From: Branchiostoma floridae
Lineage: Eukaryota > Chordata > Leptocardii > Amphioxiformes > Branchiostomatidae
Assembly: GCF_000003815.2 (NCBI RefSeq)
Contig: NC_049990.1
Span: 10,048,541 to 10,112,540 of the forward strand
Direction of reading: 5' to 3'
DNA length: 64,000 nt
The translations under genes were made by a program, and so were the position numbers. Below, in pieces: positions 32,552 through 44,000 of the stretch (position 1 is its first letter; the number at the start of each line of letters is the position of its first letter). The notes beneath the pieces were generated by a model, which saw only the letters and a list, made by a program, of their open reading frames with translations, ran no database searches and was not told the DNA's origin.

Positions 32552-35500
32552 TCACTTGAGTAGCATCTGAGCATTGTTGTACCCCTCCAGCTTTTCAAAA
32601 TGCTTCCTGGCATTTTTTATGTTTATCAACATGGCGGCTGAGGCTGTTGGGCAACAGGAAAATAATCTCAATGTAATGACTAGAAGCTGTAACTGGGACT
32701 CTTTAATGTGTTATACTGTAATACACATGAAAATGAGATGAAGGATACTTGAACTGTAATCTTTCATCTAAAAAGTCATTGTATTACACAACATAATGAT
32801 TTAATTGTAAACAGACAAAAGGATGTGATTGATACATACTTCAGAGTCTAAGTAACAGCAAAATGATCTGATAAGTTTTACATAAAACTATTAAAAGACA
32901 TGAAGTATTTATGATGTAAAAAGAGATGAACAGCCACGAAAACATTTCACCATTAACAGTTCAGTAGGACACATCAAACAGTAAAAAAACTGTATATTTG
33001 TAACATTGGAACGATGTTCCAGTTGCACATGTATAAAAGAATAATGGAATGAATGGATAAAGAAAGGAATACTCACGTATGCTTGTGTCGGACATGATGA
33101 CCATCACGTAGGTGTTAGATGTGAAGATGTCGATGAAGGCCGCAAACGCTGAGTTACGAACCTCCATGCTCTGGAACGAAGCTGCCAACTTGCTGCAGAT
33201 TTAACAAGAAATCAAAGATCTCCATGAAACAATTAGAGTTTTTGCAAATTTCTCCCTTTGTTCATTATTGTGAATTTCTAGAAAATTATGTCTAGGTATT
33301 TTCCTGCTTCCTTGTGAGATTTGGACTCAAGTCAAGCCTGCGGGAACAACTTTGGACCTGGGCCAAACCAGCCCTCCCCTCCTTTGATTAAGAATAGCAG
33401 GAACAAACATGCACACACCAAGACAAACAAACCAAAAACAATACCTTAGTTTTCATGGAGGTAACAATCAAACGTGGTCAGATATGTCTTAAACTGTAAA
33501 ACCCCATGAAACATGAATCTATGGACATCGTGGTTAGCTTTTTAGCTTGTAAATGTAGTAAGTTTTGTTGGAGAACTATTTGAACCTGAAATCTTACCTG
33601 CAACTCAACTTGAACTGCTTGATGATGTTGGAGATCTTCTCAAACCTGTGGACGTCTCTGTGTGGCTTCCTCTGACAGTGGGAGATAACCTGCACACACA
33701 GGGAAAGGGTTACTCAGCCTTGCACTGACAACTAAGAAACCTGTTCAGTTCTGTTCTTTCTGTGTTTTGAAAGGCTAAATGAAAAACAGGATGCCCTGCA
33801 TTTCAAGAACAAGCTGCTAAGGGACCCAAACTTTCATCAAGAGTTACCTGCCACTGAAAAATCAAGACCACAGAATGTCCAAGACTAAAGTTGCAGTACC
33901 AAGGTTAGACACCAGGAGGCCCAAATTTGACCTTGACCTTTTTGTCCACAACAAATACATCAGCCAAAACTATACTAACAACATACAGCAGCCACCCTAA
34001 TACAAAAGTTGTTTGGTGTTATGCTTTGGTCAGCATTTCACAAGGTACAAAGATAGATTGAAACATAATGCAAAATATCTTGCGCAAGCTGTTTCTTTCC
34101 ATAGCAAAAAAAGTTTCTATGTCAGTGGTATAGACTGTATGTTGTTTTTCTCATATCATGTACTCTTGCACTCTTTTGTTTTTTCCTTTTCTTAGTTTTG
34201 CAGCAGCTATAGAAGTAGCTCTGATCTCTGAAAGCACTGACCAGGAATGTAGCCCTCTCAAACAGCAGCACTTCATCTGCATCAATAACTTCTGCAAAGT
34301 TCCTCAGGTTGGTCTCCAGCTGTTCTACATTGGGAATCAGTTGGTACACAATACTGGACCAGGCCTGCAATGTACAACAGTCACAATAGTCAATGGTTAG
34401 AAATTACTGTACATGTAAGCAAGTACTTGCATGCAAGCTTGTTTAAACAGTAGGCAGTTGGTGAACTCCTACAATGTAGAACATACAGTTTATCAGGACT
34501 TTACAGGTGTTGACAGTAGATTACAAAGTTCTTCCCTACTATTAGATTCTTTCTATACTTAGTCTAACAAATCCTCAGCAGATTGGATATTGAAAACATG
34601 ACAATTCAAGGAAATGAAATATAACATTTTTTACAAAGTGCCAAGAAAAAAGAAAACAACTGACTTTTAAAAAATTAGCTTAAAAGAGTCTATGCTGGAA
34701 GATGCAGAAACTTGCCTTGTATAGTGTCTCATCCCATATTGATGTTCTGAAGCATGTGCAGTCCAGTGGTTTAGACAGACGTCTCAAGTCTTCTTCTCTT
34801 TCTCTGAAGATCTAATGAAAGGAAAGAAGATGAGTTACATACCAAAGTTTCCTCAAGGTGTCAATACATGGAGCAGTTGGTCTCACCATGTATCTATATC
34901 TAAAATATCAAATGTAACAGAATGTTCAGAATTTTTTCCTGCGCAGCAAAATTTGTCAGAATGACAGACCATAGACTTAAACTCCCAGCTACACACAATG
35001 TACACAAGATGAGACCTCACCAATTCCCTCTGGTCCTCCTGTACCAGGTCCATCTTGTGCACCAGACAGAAGATCTTGGCATCAGGCGAGTTCTGTAGGA
35101 TAGCCTCCAGACAGGACTGGTAGTAGTGCATGTCCTTCTCCAGCTCACGACTCTCCACATCAAACACGTAGATCAGGACCTCCACGTTACGGAAGATGTT
35201 GTCTCTCTGACTCGCAAAGTAGTTCTCCATAAACGCCTCCTGACTGTTGAGGGAAATATTGCAGGCACAAGTTTGACACCTGTTCATTCAAACATGTACA
35301 ACTTGAAATATATACATCTATTTTTTCTGAACAACTGTACTGGGGGAAGTTACATTGTTTGCACCAGACAAGTCAATTTGCCTGTACAAATTATGTTGGT
35401 AAAAATCATCCTTTCAAATCAAAGTTTGCCTGTAATTTCCAAGACAAAAATTAGACTTCAGTTGCAGAAAAAGTTACAACTACCCTTTAACAAAGATGGG

Positions 35501-37329
35501 GGCATCACAAACTTTTGCAACTTATGATCCACTGCTCAGTGAGTCACATGTTCTATCTCCATTACAAGACTCCACAGAACGCTCAACACAAACTCACCCT
35601 CCACAGTCCCATAGGTTCAGTACCAAGTTGCCCAGGAAGCGAACATGAGAATGTTCAACATCAACTACAATGTAAAAGAAAAGACATTAGAGATTAGAAA
35701 TCATGTACGAAACTTGGTTGCCATATGGCACAACATGTACACATTACACATCTGACATGACAGGAGAAAATGAACTGTTTTACCAACTTTTGATTGACAA
35801 CACTAGTATGTACATTATAGTACATTTGAACATGATTATATGTACTTATACAAGTATCGAGTATACTTATGATGATGATAATATAAGTGATTCTGGATTG
35901 GAAAAGAAGTACTCCATACACTTAATACACCAACTGTTTCTTGTAGGTATAGGACTTACTAGACACCAGTTGCCTAACAAAAACATACATGCTAACATCA
36001 TAGCTTACACTATCAATGGTAACCATTGTAACACAGGGTCTAAATACTAGACATAAATGTAAACTTAGACTTACTTGTAGCCCCTAATCTCCTGGTGTCC
36101 CTTGCAATGTAGTTTGCAAAAATGATGGAGCGCATACTGGTCTTTCCTGACCCACTCTTTCCCATTAACAGGACCTGGGAGGAAAAGCAAGATAAAAGCA
36201 TGGTTAAAGACATCTAGATTACTAGTACACAGCAAATCCTACTTTTTTTCTATAAGGGTGGCAGGTTCTTTAAAATGCTATAAGTTGTCCTAAAAGTAAA
36301 ACTCGGGACCTTTATTTCTTGTCACAACTCAGATCCAAGTAACATCCCTGGGGAAGGTACTCATTGCCGCCCGATTCGAGTCAAGAGTGATGAAATTGTA
36401 GCCTGATTAAATCTCACTTATAGCAGCCCGCCAAACATCCGCCGTCCCCCTAGTGGGGAGGGGCCAGTTACAGCCCTGGACAGCGGAGTTTGTGTTACAC
36501 AGACTAATGAAATTGGTGCTAACCTGAAAACCGTCCCTGTCACATATAAGCCATACTTTGTATCTTGTACAATTGTTGTGCAATAAAGTTATTATTATAA
36601 GCGAGGCTTGGGCGGTTGCCACGGAATCGTTGTCCGATCAATTTTCGCCAAATGTGACAGGGGTATAAGGGCCCAACTGCCCCAACATCAAGAACTGTCG
36701 GGGATTCAAACTCAGCATGACCGGTTCTGACTTCTGAGTCAACAAACCTAACCACAAGGCCACTGCCATAATGCCAATTTTTAGGGCCGACTTAAAGCCT
36801 TCAGATTTTCTTGTAGCAGATGATGCAACATTTAGGCAATGTAGCTTTTTCGTAACAATTGATAGATACGACAGCAAAGTTTCTAGTGTCACATACACAT
36901 CACCACAACACTCATCTCTACGAGATAACGTTATTTTATACATTCTGTCCTAGATGTATTTTCACCGATGACCAATACCTAGAAAAATATAAAAATGGTT
37001 TTCTTGCAACATGATTTGACATAATTTTTCGAAGTACAATGTTGGCATAGCTTATTACATTTTGTAGTTATATAACTTTCGTTGCTGTTCTTGCAGCATA
37101 TCTTGATATTTACAAGCATTCAACGTTGTGTTGTTTACTTAGTGGTTACACCTGGGTTAAGGCCTGCCCCTACCGCCCGGTGAGCTACAGGTGTGACCTA
37201 ACACGAACTTTGTCATAAACCTTGGATATGGGGAGGGGGGCAGTGATGTCATCATTCCACAGGAGAGAAGTCCATCAATAAAATGCTCAACCTGAAACAA
37301 CACTACAAGAACTTTACCTTCTTCTTCAT
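32552..37329 (-). CDS. RRAGA: Rag GTPase of the RagA/RagB type
   Basis: Nine exons: 37329-37318, 36174-36075, 35664-35598, 35243-35021, 34811-34716, 34364-34242, 33689-33598, 33192-33077 and 32643-32552. They give 306 residues, close to human RagA (313) and nearly collinear with it. RagA/B pairs with RagC/D on lysosomes and recruits mTORC1 when amino acids are present. P-loop GKSGSGKTS (9-17), switch/G3 WDCGGQ (56-61) and G4 HKMD (122-125) are intact. The Rag C-terminal roadblock-type domain follows ([26 protein letters not shown]). The start MKKK is encoded by a 12-nt exon and lacks the few residues that precede it in the human protein. Intron 5 begins GC instead of GT (AAG-GCAAGT). Introns contain a SINE and a LINE 3' end. 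RagA versus RagB cannot be separated, as the split is vertebrate-specific. Confidence 0.96.
36440..36602 (+). mobile_element. LINE-like 3' end with (TTA)n tail
   Basis: The segment ends TTGTACAATTGTTGTGCAAT followed by AAAGTTATTATTATAA. A terminal AATAAAG with a short TTA-repeat tail is typical of non-LTR retrotransposon 3' ends. The 5' limit is unclear. It lies in RRAGA intron 1. Confidence 0.55.
36650..36770 (-). mobile_element. tRNA-derived SINE head in RRAGA intron 1
   Basis: On the minus strand, box A TGGCCTTGTGGTTAGG (36763-36748) is followed 35-40 nt later by box B GAGTTTGAATCCCC (36713-36700). That is the spacing of a Pol III internal promoter. The flanks do not fold into a tRNA. Confidence 0.65.
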
Positions 37330-38139
37330 CTTGTCTGTTGTCTCGGTCTCCTGTACGGCCTAGAAAATCTTTTTTCTTCGCGGAGAAAGTCACGGAGGTA
37401 AATTCTAGTGTCTTCCCCTCTGGCCTTGGTGGTCTGCCACGGTCCTGTGACGTATCATGTGATAGGTGGACTGGTCCACGTAACCTTAAATGTAGGGTCC
37501 AGCTATCTATTTTGCGTGGTTTTGAGGCATTTTGTGCGCTATTCTGGTGATATGGGATTCTTTTGTAGATTAAAAAAATAAGAAAAGTTTCTACAACTAA
37601 AAAAGGGTACAAATTTTAACATAAATACTCGTCTAACAAAATGCATCTGGTTTGGTCATTAGAGCCTAGTGTGAAATACGAAATACCCCCTTGAAACTGA
37701 GTGGACTACGCCATACATTCTCGTGCTCAGGGTGCTTTTTCGTGAAATTCTGAAAGTGTCTTAATATGAGCAAAATACAAAAGTAAAGTACAAGATTATA
37801 TAAGGCTAATATATGAATATTAGTGATATTCCATATGTCTACAAAAGTGTCGTTATATTGATGAAAAGTGTGCGAAGCAACATTTGAAATGCCTGGGAAC
37901 GACGTTATGCAAATAAGGAACCGATCGAGGAGTTCAAATTTTGCCCGCTTGGTGAAAAACAAAACAACGAGTCGTCTGTAGTGTCGATAGATGGCGTTTA
38001 TCAACTATTTTTCAATTCGCAGTGGTTATAGAAAGCCATTTTAAGGTAAGAAACATTCCACAAAGTATCAATATCTTGGTTTTATGTTTAATTTGACAAC
38101 AACTTAGACGTGCAAAATTAAGTGTTGAGTTGGGGAGGG
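37330..38139. other. RRAGA upstream region
   Basis: Probable 5' UTR and promoter of the minus-strand Rag gene, followed by AT-rich DNA. No TATA box is obvious at a suitable distance and no coding frame has a recognisable domain. Confidence 0.45.
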
Positions 38140-39755
38140 GGGTTTGTTTGTTTGTTTGTTTGTTTATTAGGAATCTCCATTAGTTACATTGAACTATTCT
38201 TCCTGGAGTCCTTTACACACAATGAATAAAATACATAACAACAAATTATACAGATAATGTTGATCAGACAACTAGCATAAATCAATCATTAACATTCTTA
38301 ACTTATCATATTATGCAATACATTAAATTACTCATAACGTCAATCAATCAATTCATCATTATCCTCATTCAATTAACATAAACAAAAACATTATTATCAT
38401 ATCATATCATACATGTACATAATATTATCATATATTAGATATTGTGGAGGTCAGAGGTCATGAAATATACAGATGGGACATAGTCAAGTTTACCACCATG
38501 AGCTGATAGGTGAGTTTTTATGTCTTTGAGTTTTTGTCCAGGACCAGATTTTTACTTTGAATGCACGTGGATTTGAGGATGTAATGTGAATTGGTAGAGT
38601 GTTGTATGTTTTGATAGCTCTGTATAAGAAGGTTCGAGTAATGGCATTAGTTCTGGGTTTGGGTAGCAAGAATGCTCCTTTCTGTGCTAGTCTGGTGTTG
38701 TGAGAATGTGCGGTGTTAACTGTTTTTAAACGACTGAAAATGCATTTTGGCTGTTTTTCCTTTACAACTTTATGGAATATGTTGATAGTGCCTGTGAAAA
38801 GTCTTTCTTTTACTGAGGGCCAGTTTAACTGATTATGTAGTACGTCTAGGTTTGCGTCAAAACATGCACCTGTTGCCAGCCTAGCTGCTCTATTCTGGAT
38901 AACTTGCAGTTTGTCTAGGTGTGTCTGAGGCGATGAGGACGTGAGTACTAAGCCGTAATCTAGGTGAGATAGGACCAAGGTCTGTATCACAGTTTTCAAC
39001 AGGTTGGTAGTGAAGTATTCCTTATATTTCCTAATTGAAGCAAGAGCTCCTGCCATCTTCATCTTTGTTTTGTTTACTTGTAGAGCCCATGAGAGCTGCT
39101 GATCCACAGTGACACCTAGTAAGTCCGCCTGTTCCACCTGTGTAATGATTTTGCCTTCGATGGAAAGTTGTAGCTTCGGCTTCCTTTTTAGCCTATGTGG
39201 TGAACCCAAGACGATTGATTTTGTTTTGCCAATGTTGAGGATTAACTTGTTTGTCCTCACCCAATTCCATATCTTAGACAAGTCTGTCTGCAGCTTATTT
39301 TGTAATGCTGTAATGTCAGAAGCTGATGTGGATGGGGTGGAATCATCGGCATACATCACAACCACACTTTGGGTAGTTACCGTTGGCAGATCGTTTGTGA
39401 AAATACAGAAGAGAAGGGGACCGAGGCAGCTGCCTTGGGGTACGCCACATTTTGTTTCAATGAATGATGAGTAGCTTCCATTCACAAACACGGCCTGTTT
39501 CCTGTTTTCTAGGTAGCTTCTTGTCCAGTTTATGGCAGATTGTGTAAAGCCATAACTTTGTAATTTGGCCAGACAGATCTCATGATTGATAACATCAAAA
39601 GCAGCACTAAAATCTAACAAAACTGCTCCTACTAAGTTACCCTTGTCTATTTCTTCCAGCCAGTAGTCTGACATTTGTGTGAGCGCGCTAGAAGTGGAGT
39701 GGAAGCGCTTATACGCATGTTGATTACCGGAGAAAATATCATTTGAGTTGTTTGC
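38140..39755 (-). mobile_element. 5'-truncated non-LTR retrotransposon
   Basis: The minus strand carries the 3' half of an ORF2-type reverse transcriptase (described separately). A ~350-bp untranslated tail follows and ends in a short (AAAC)n tract, which is GTTT repeats on the plus strand at 38145-38166. The RT frame breaks near 39755, where the element is probably truncated. A microsatellite-like 3' tail and 5' truncation are typical of jockey/CR1-clade elements. Confidence 0.85.
38490..39755 (-). pseudogene. reverse transcriptase fragment of LINE ORF2
   Basis: Open frame of more than 394 codons. It starts in RT motif 2 (HAYKRFHSTSSALTQMSDYW), continues through the catalytic block VLLDFSAAFDVINH and GVPQGSCLGPLLF, and includes the YADD box (VVMYADDS). 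The thumb region and a C-terminal region with HSHNTRLA follow. The upstream endonuclease domain and RT motifs 0-1 are missing, so it cannot be an autonomous element. The frame itself has no internal stop, which suggests a fairly recent insertion. Confidence 0.93.
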
Positions 39756-39930
39756 CTAATTTCTGAAAATTTTAATATTCATATTCAACTCAAACTACTT
39801 GAAACTTACATATGGCTTCAGCCTAGAAAAAAAATGAAACGATGGCACTTCTATCCCATGTGCGCTTAAGTATGTTACTGGTTACTGTCAGAAAGAAGTG
39901 GTAGATTTTTGTGTTGAAAAATAAGGTATC

Positions 39931-40615
39931 AGGACAACTCGGCACCTGGGACAACTCGTCCCCAGTCAATCAGGACAACTCGGCACCTAGCCCAGGACAA
40001 CTCGTCCCCTAGTTTAGGACATGTCGGCACCACATAATGACATATACATGAGTACATCATTTGTGTAATTTGGGCTCGTAAAACATTTTTACCAACTTTG
40101 GAGCTCTAGTCGATCTCATGACTATGATTTTCACTTTGCCAGGCAGGTACTTTGAAAGTTTCATAGCGTCGGCAAACTTGGGTGTGCTATGTATGAGCAG
40201 AACCACTGTGACCTTATCGGCCTCGGCAGTCAGTTCACCCGAGTTGGCTCAGAGACTGCTGGGTTACATTATATTATATACTAGTAGGCTACATGACATT
40301 ATGAAGCATACACTAAGCTTCTTGGTCTTTGTGAATGTTTCTGTATATTTCAAATAAAGCTTACTCGTATTTTGACTTTGAGTATAATTTTTGAGTGACG
40401 CTTCCGGTCCTATTCGTGGACATAAAGTTCAATTAAAGAATAAAATGAAAGTGTCCAAATTTCTTTCATGGCTTTATATTATCTATAGATACCCAAATTG
40501 GGGTAATTTTGTTGCTCGGAAATGTCCAAAACTAAGGTGCCGAGTTGACCTGCGCTGGGTGCCGAGTTGTCCTGATTGGTCAGGGGCCCAGTCGTCCCAG
40601 GTGCCGAGTTGTCTC
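39931..40615. mobile_element. MITE-like element with ~90-bp internally repetitive TIRs
   Basis: The left end (39931-40031) repeats GGACAACTCGGCACC and GGACAACTCGTCCC. The right end (about 40530-40615) carries the reverse complements (GGTGCCGAGTTGTC) in mirrored order. The interior of about 500 bp has no transposase. The ends differ by several substitutions, so the copy is not new. The target duplication is not clear. Confidence 0.85.
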
Positions 40616-41038
40616 GGAATCAAAAATAATATCTAACATATGCGCCAAAGCAGATGTATGGCTTCATTTTGCTTTATTTGTTTGTCTTTTAACTTTTCAA
40701 ATTATTGAAGTGTTAAACATTCAATTAAACATTCAATGGAAATAAAAAGGATTCTAATAAAAAAAACTCGCAACTTGGAAGCTGTACAAAAGATAAAAAT
40801 GCCTCAAAACAAGGGGGAGCCATATAATGATATTACATGTATAAAAAACGTTTTGACTTGATTTTATTTAATTGAAACATTGTTGACGATAGATGATATA
40901 ACCTTCTGGCCTATACATGGGGTAATTTGCTGCTGCATGTTACTGCATTGGCTAATTTGCCATCTCTTTTTTTTTCTTCCAAGTTTCAGGCTGTTACAAA
41001 ATTATCCGCGCAGACTGCATCACCAAACAGTAGCAGAA

Positions 41039-44000
41039 ATGGCAGCGTTGTCAGTGGGTGATGATGATGATGACATGATGAGTGGATTCGGGCCCCTCAG
41101 TAGTGTTCCCAGCTCTCCTGCTGCTCCGCATCACTTCAGCAGCCCTGCACAACAACAACAACAACAACATGGGAGAAAACAACAGCAACATGCAGGTATA
41201 CTGATAATCTGATAAATTGATATTGCAATATTTCATTTTGGAGTGCTATGTGTAAAAATGTTTATATATTTGTTAAATGTAGTGTCTAAGTTCTCTAACG
41301 TAGGCAGTAAAAATCTACTGCTATTACCTTTTCCAAACAATTTTACACAAATTGCATGGTGAGTTGCAATGCACACTTTACAACAGAGTTGACTGTGGAC
41401 TGTCTTTACATGCAAACATGTACCACTAGTTAAATAATTTCTGATGTTGTAATGATATGAAAGAAGTTGTAATTTTGCAACATGTTTTTTGTTGTTGTTG
41501 TTGTTGTCATCTCTATGACATGCAAATTATTTTGCAATGAAAGTCAAAGTCAGATCAGAGTATCATTCAGTTTGTCATTGAAAATTCATGTTTATACTTG
41601 TCTATACAGCTGACAGCGGCCTGAGCCCAATCACTACAGGCACCAGTGTGAGTCCCACTCTCACTCTTACAGCAGTGTCCACAGCGACCAGTCAGTCGAC
41701 GCGATACCCACATGTCGACTCCTTCCTGTCTTCACTGGAAACCCCCACCACCTTCATCAGGGAGATGGAAGGGGTGAGGAACAGTCTGCAGAACATGCTC
41801 AAGTTGGGCCAGGCTATGGCAGGTGAGGCAATTCACAAATCTACGGCTGGTTTACTAGTACTTCCAGGTACTTATTGCAACCTGAATAAACAATAAGGTT
41901 AAAGTTAGGTAGGCTACTCAGAAGCTCATGTAATGGAATTTGGTTGTGGCTTGCTTTTGCTTTGTTCACCATGCTTGAAATGTGATAAAATGACACAAAT
42001 ATGTTGACAATACGCATCCTCCTAACGCCCGGTCCCCAACGGCATTACCTTATGGGACCCTGCTATCCCATGCCCTATAAGTGGCTATTATGATTGTCGC
42101 CACAAACAAGCTGTCAACCAATCAGAGAATAGGCCTTTCTTGGGCTTGTTGTTGTCGCAAGCTGTCTCGCAAAGGCCGCTGGGAAGCTATCAGCCAATCA
42201 TGTTACGTATTACCATGGCTTTGTTTGCTCACCATGCCTACGCCCAATATACCCAACGGCTGACTGCCCATATAAGGGTAAGCTCATTAATATTTATAAG
42301 TAGGGCGGTCCCTAACTGGTCAGAGTACACAAGGTAGCAGAGGTAAACACAGGAAGTTTTGACACGACTGTGGTTCCTCTGCGTAGGAGAATGACAATAC
42401 GTTGCAAATACATGTATCAATCTGACTGGAGATTCTGAAATTCAGAATATTTGTTCTTTTGGCGCCAAAATTCAACAATACACTGTACTTGTCTAGTCTC
42501 AAAGGCCTTCATTACCCACAATTCATGTTGCTGTGCATGCATATACTACAACATGTACTACAGTACTCAGAACAGTGAACAACCATATTCTGTTCAGCTA
42601 GTGGAATCAGACCCAAATTATTTTTTGCTGATTAGTCCCTCCACACAGTCATATGTTTAACCATGTGTAGTTGTGTCCACAGACAGAGACAGTTTTGAGC
42701 GAGTGGAAGGTCTCGGCCTGCTGACAGCTGACCGACATAACAGGAAGGAGGCAGACGAGTCTTTCGACAGCAACACAACCGCACAACTCTTAACGTAAGG
42801 GACTGTGTTTTCAGTAGATTGTTATTGAATGAGTGAGAATATTTTGAGCTGGTACATAATTGTCTTTGTACGTACCAATTATTACCAACCAGTGTTCCAG
42901 CCAGCCTGAAATTTTTTTCCGTCCCCTAGATTTTGAATGGAAATCTTGTCGAAGGCACGGCAAGGGGTATCAGAGAGTAACTAGGAAAATTTTTAAATCT
43001 AGAGTTTCTAGACCCTTTGAAATACTATTTCCTATATTGTGAGGGGCAGCTTGGTTCAACTAATATCTTTACATGCCGATTTTTGTCCATCACAGAGGAC
43101 GGAATGGGCAAAATTTTTGTCCGTCCCCAGCGGCAAAATCCATCAAAGAATATTGAAGGACAGATGCTGGCTAGAACTCTGTTACCAACAATGACCCATT
43201 TGAACAATTGGCTAACATATCTTGTCTCATTTCAGTGCTAAACCAGTCCTGGTATCACAGGATGTGTCCCCTGTGTCTGTGGACAGTGGTTTGCATACCG
43301 CACGGGGCCAGTGGTCAAGCAGAGTGGATGGGGAACTGGCGTCCGAGCGGCGCAACAGCCGCTCTGAGTCTTTGTACGTAGAGAACCAGATTCTACGGGA
43401 CAGTGTGGAAAGGGAACGTTTCAGACGCAAGGTACATGTGATAAGAGTTTTCTGTTTAGCATAATAACATAAGTGGCTGTTTTTATCTTCAAGGCTCTTT
43501 TACATGGTACCTAAGTTATACTTGATATTGCCATCTTCTTATAACTTATGTGTTCTCCACTGTCAAAGCTTAAACTTTCAAGAGAAGGAGTTGTTTGAAA
43601 TTGTTACTTGGTGATGTACTGGAGTAATAAGTAAGACTTGTTTTGTCCTATAACTTACTTACATATTTCATTTCCATTTTTATTCATTTCAGCATTGTGA
43701 GCAGCAAATCCAGGAACTCCAGAGTAAGGTAGGCATTAAAGTTAAATGTTCTTCAAAAAACTAACTTTTACTTAGTATGTAAGCCTTTATTCATTCCTCG
43801 TAATCAGTGACAGTTGATCATGCCAGCTCTGACAAAAAGTGACAGTCAATGTAACTGTCAGTCCGTAACACCCTTGCCCAGTCAGTAGTATGTGTTTTAA
43901 TGACTGTCCATTGGCACTGTTATTTCCATTACTGTAGCAGTATGTTATTATAGTGCTATCGTGAACTCAAAACCACCACAATTTCTCCTTGATGTGAAAT

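Noticed and set aside
35126-35527. 133-codon plus-strand frame over RRAGA exon 4
   Set aside because: Antisense to a firmly identified Rag GTPase exon; no domain.
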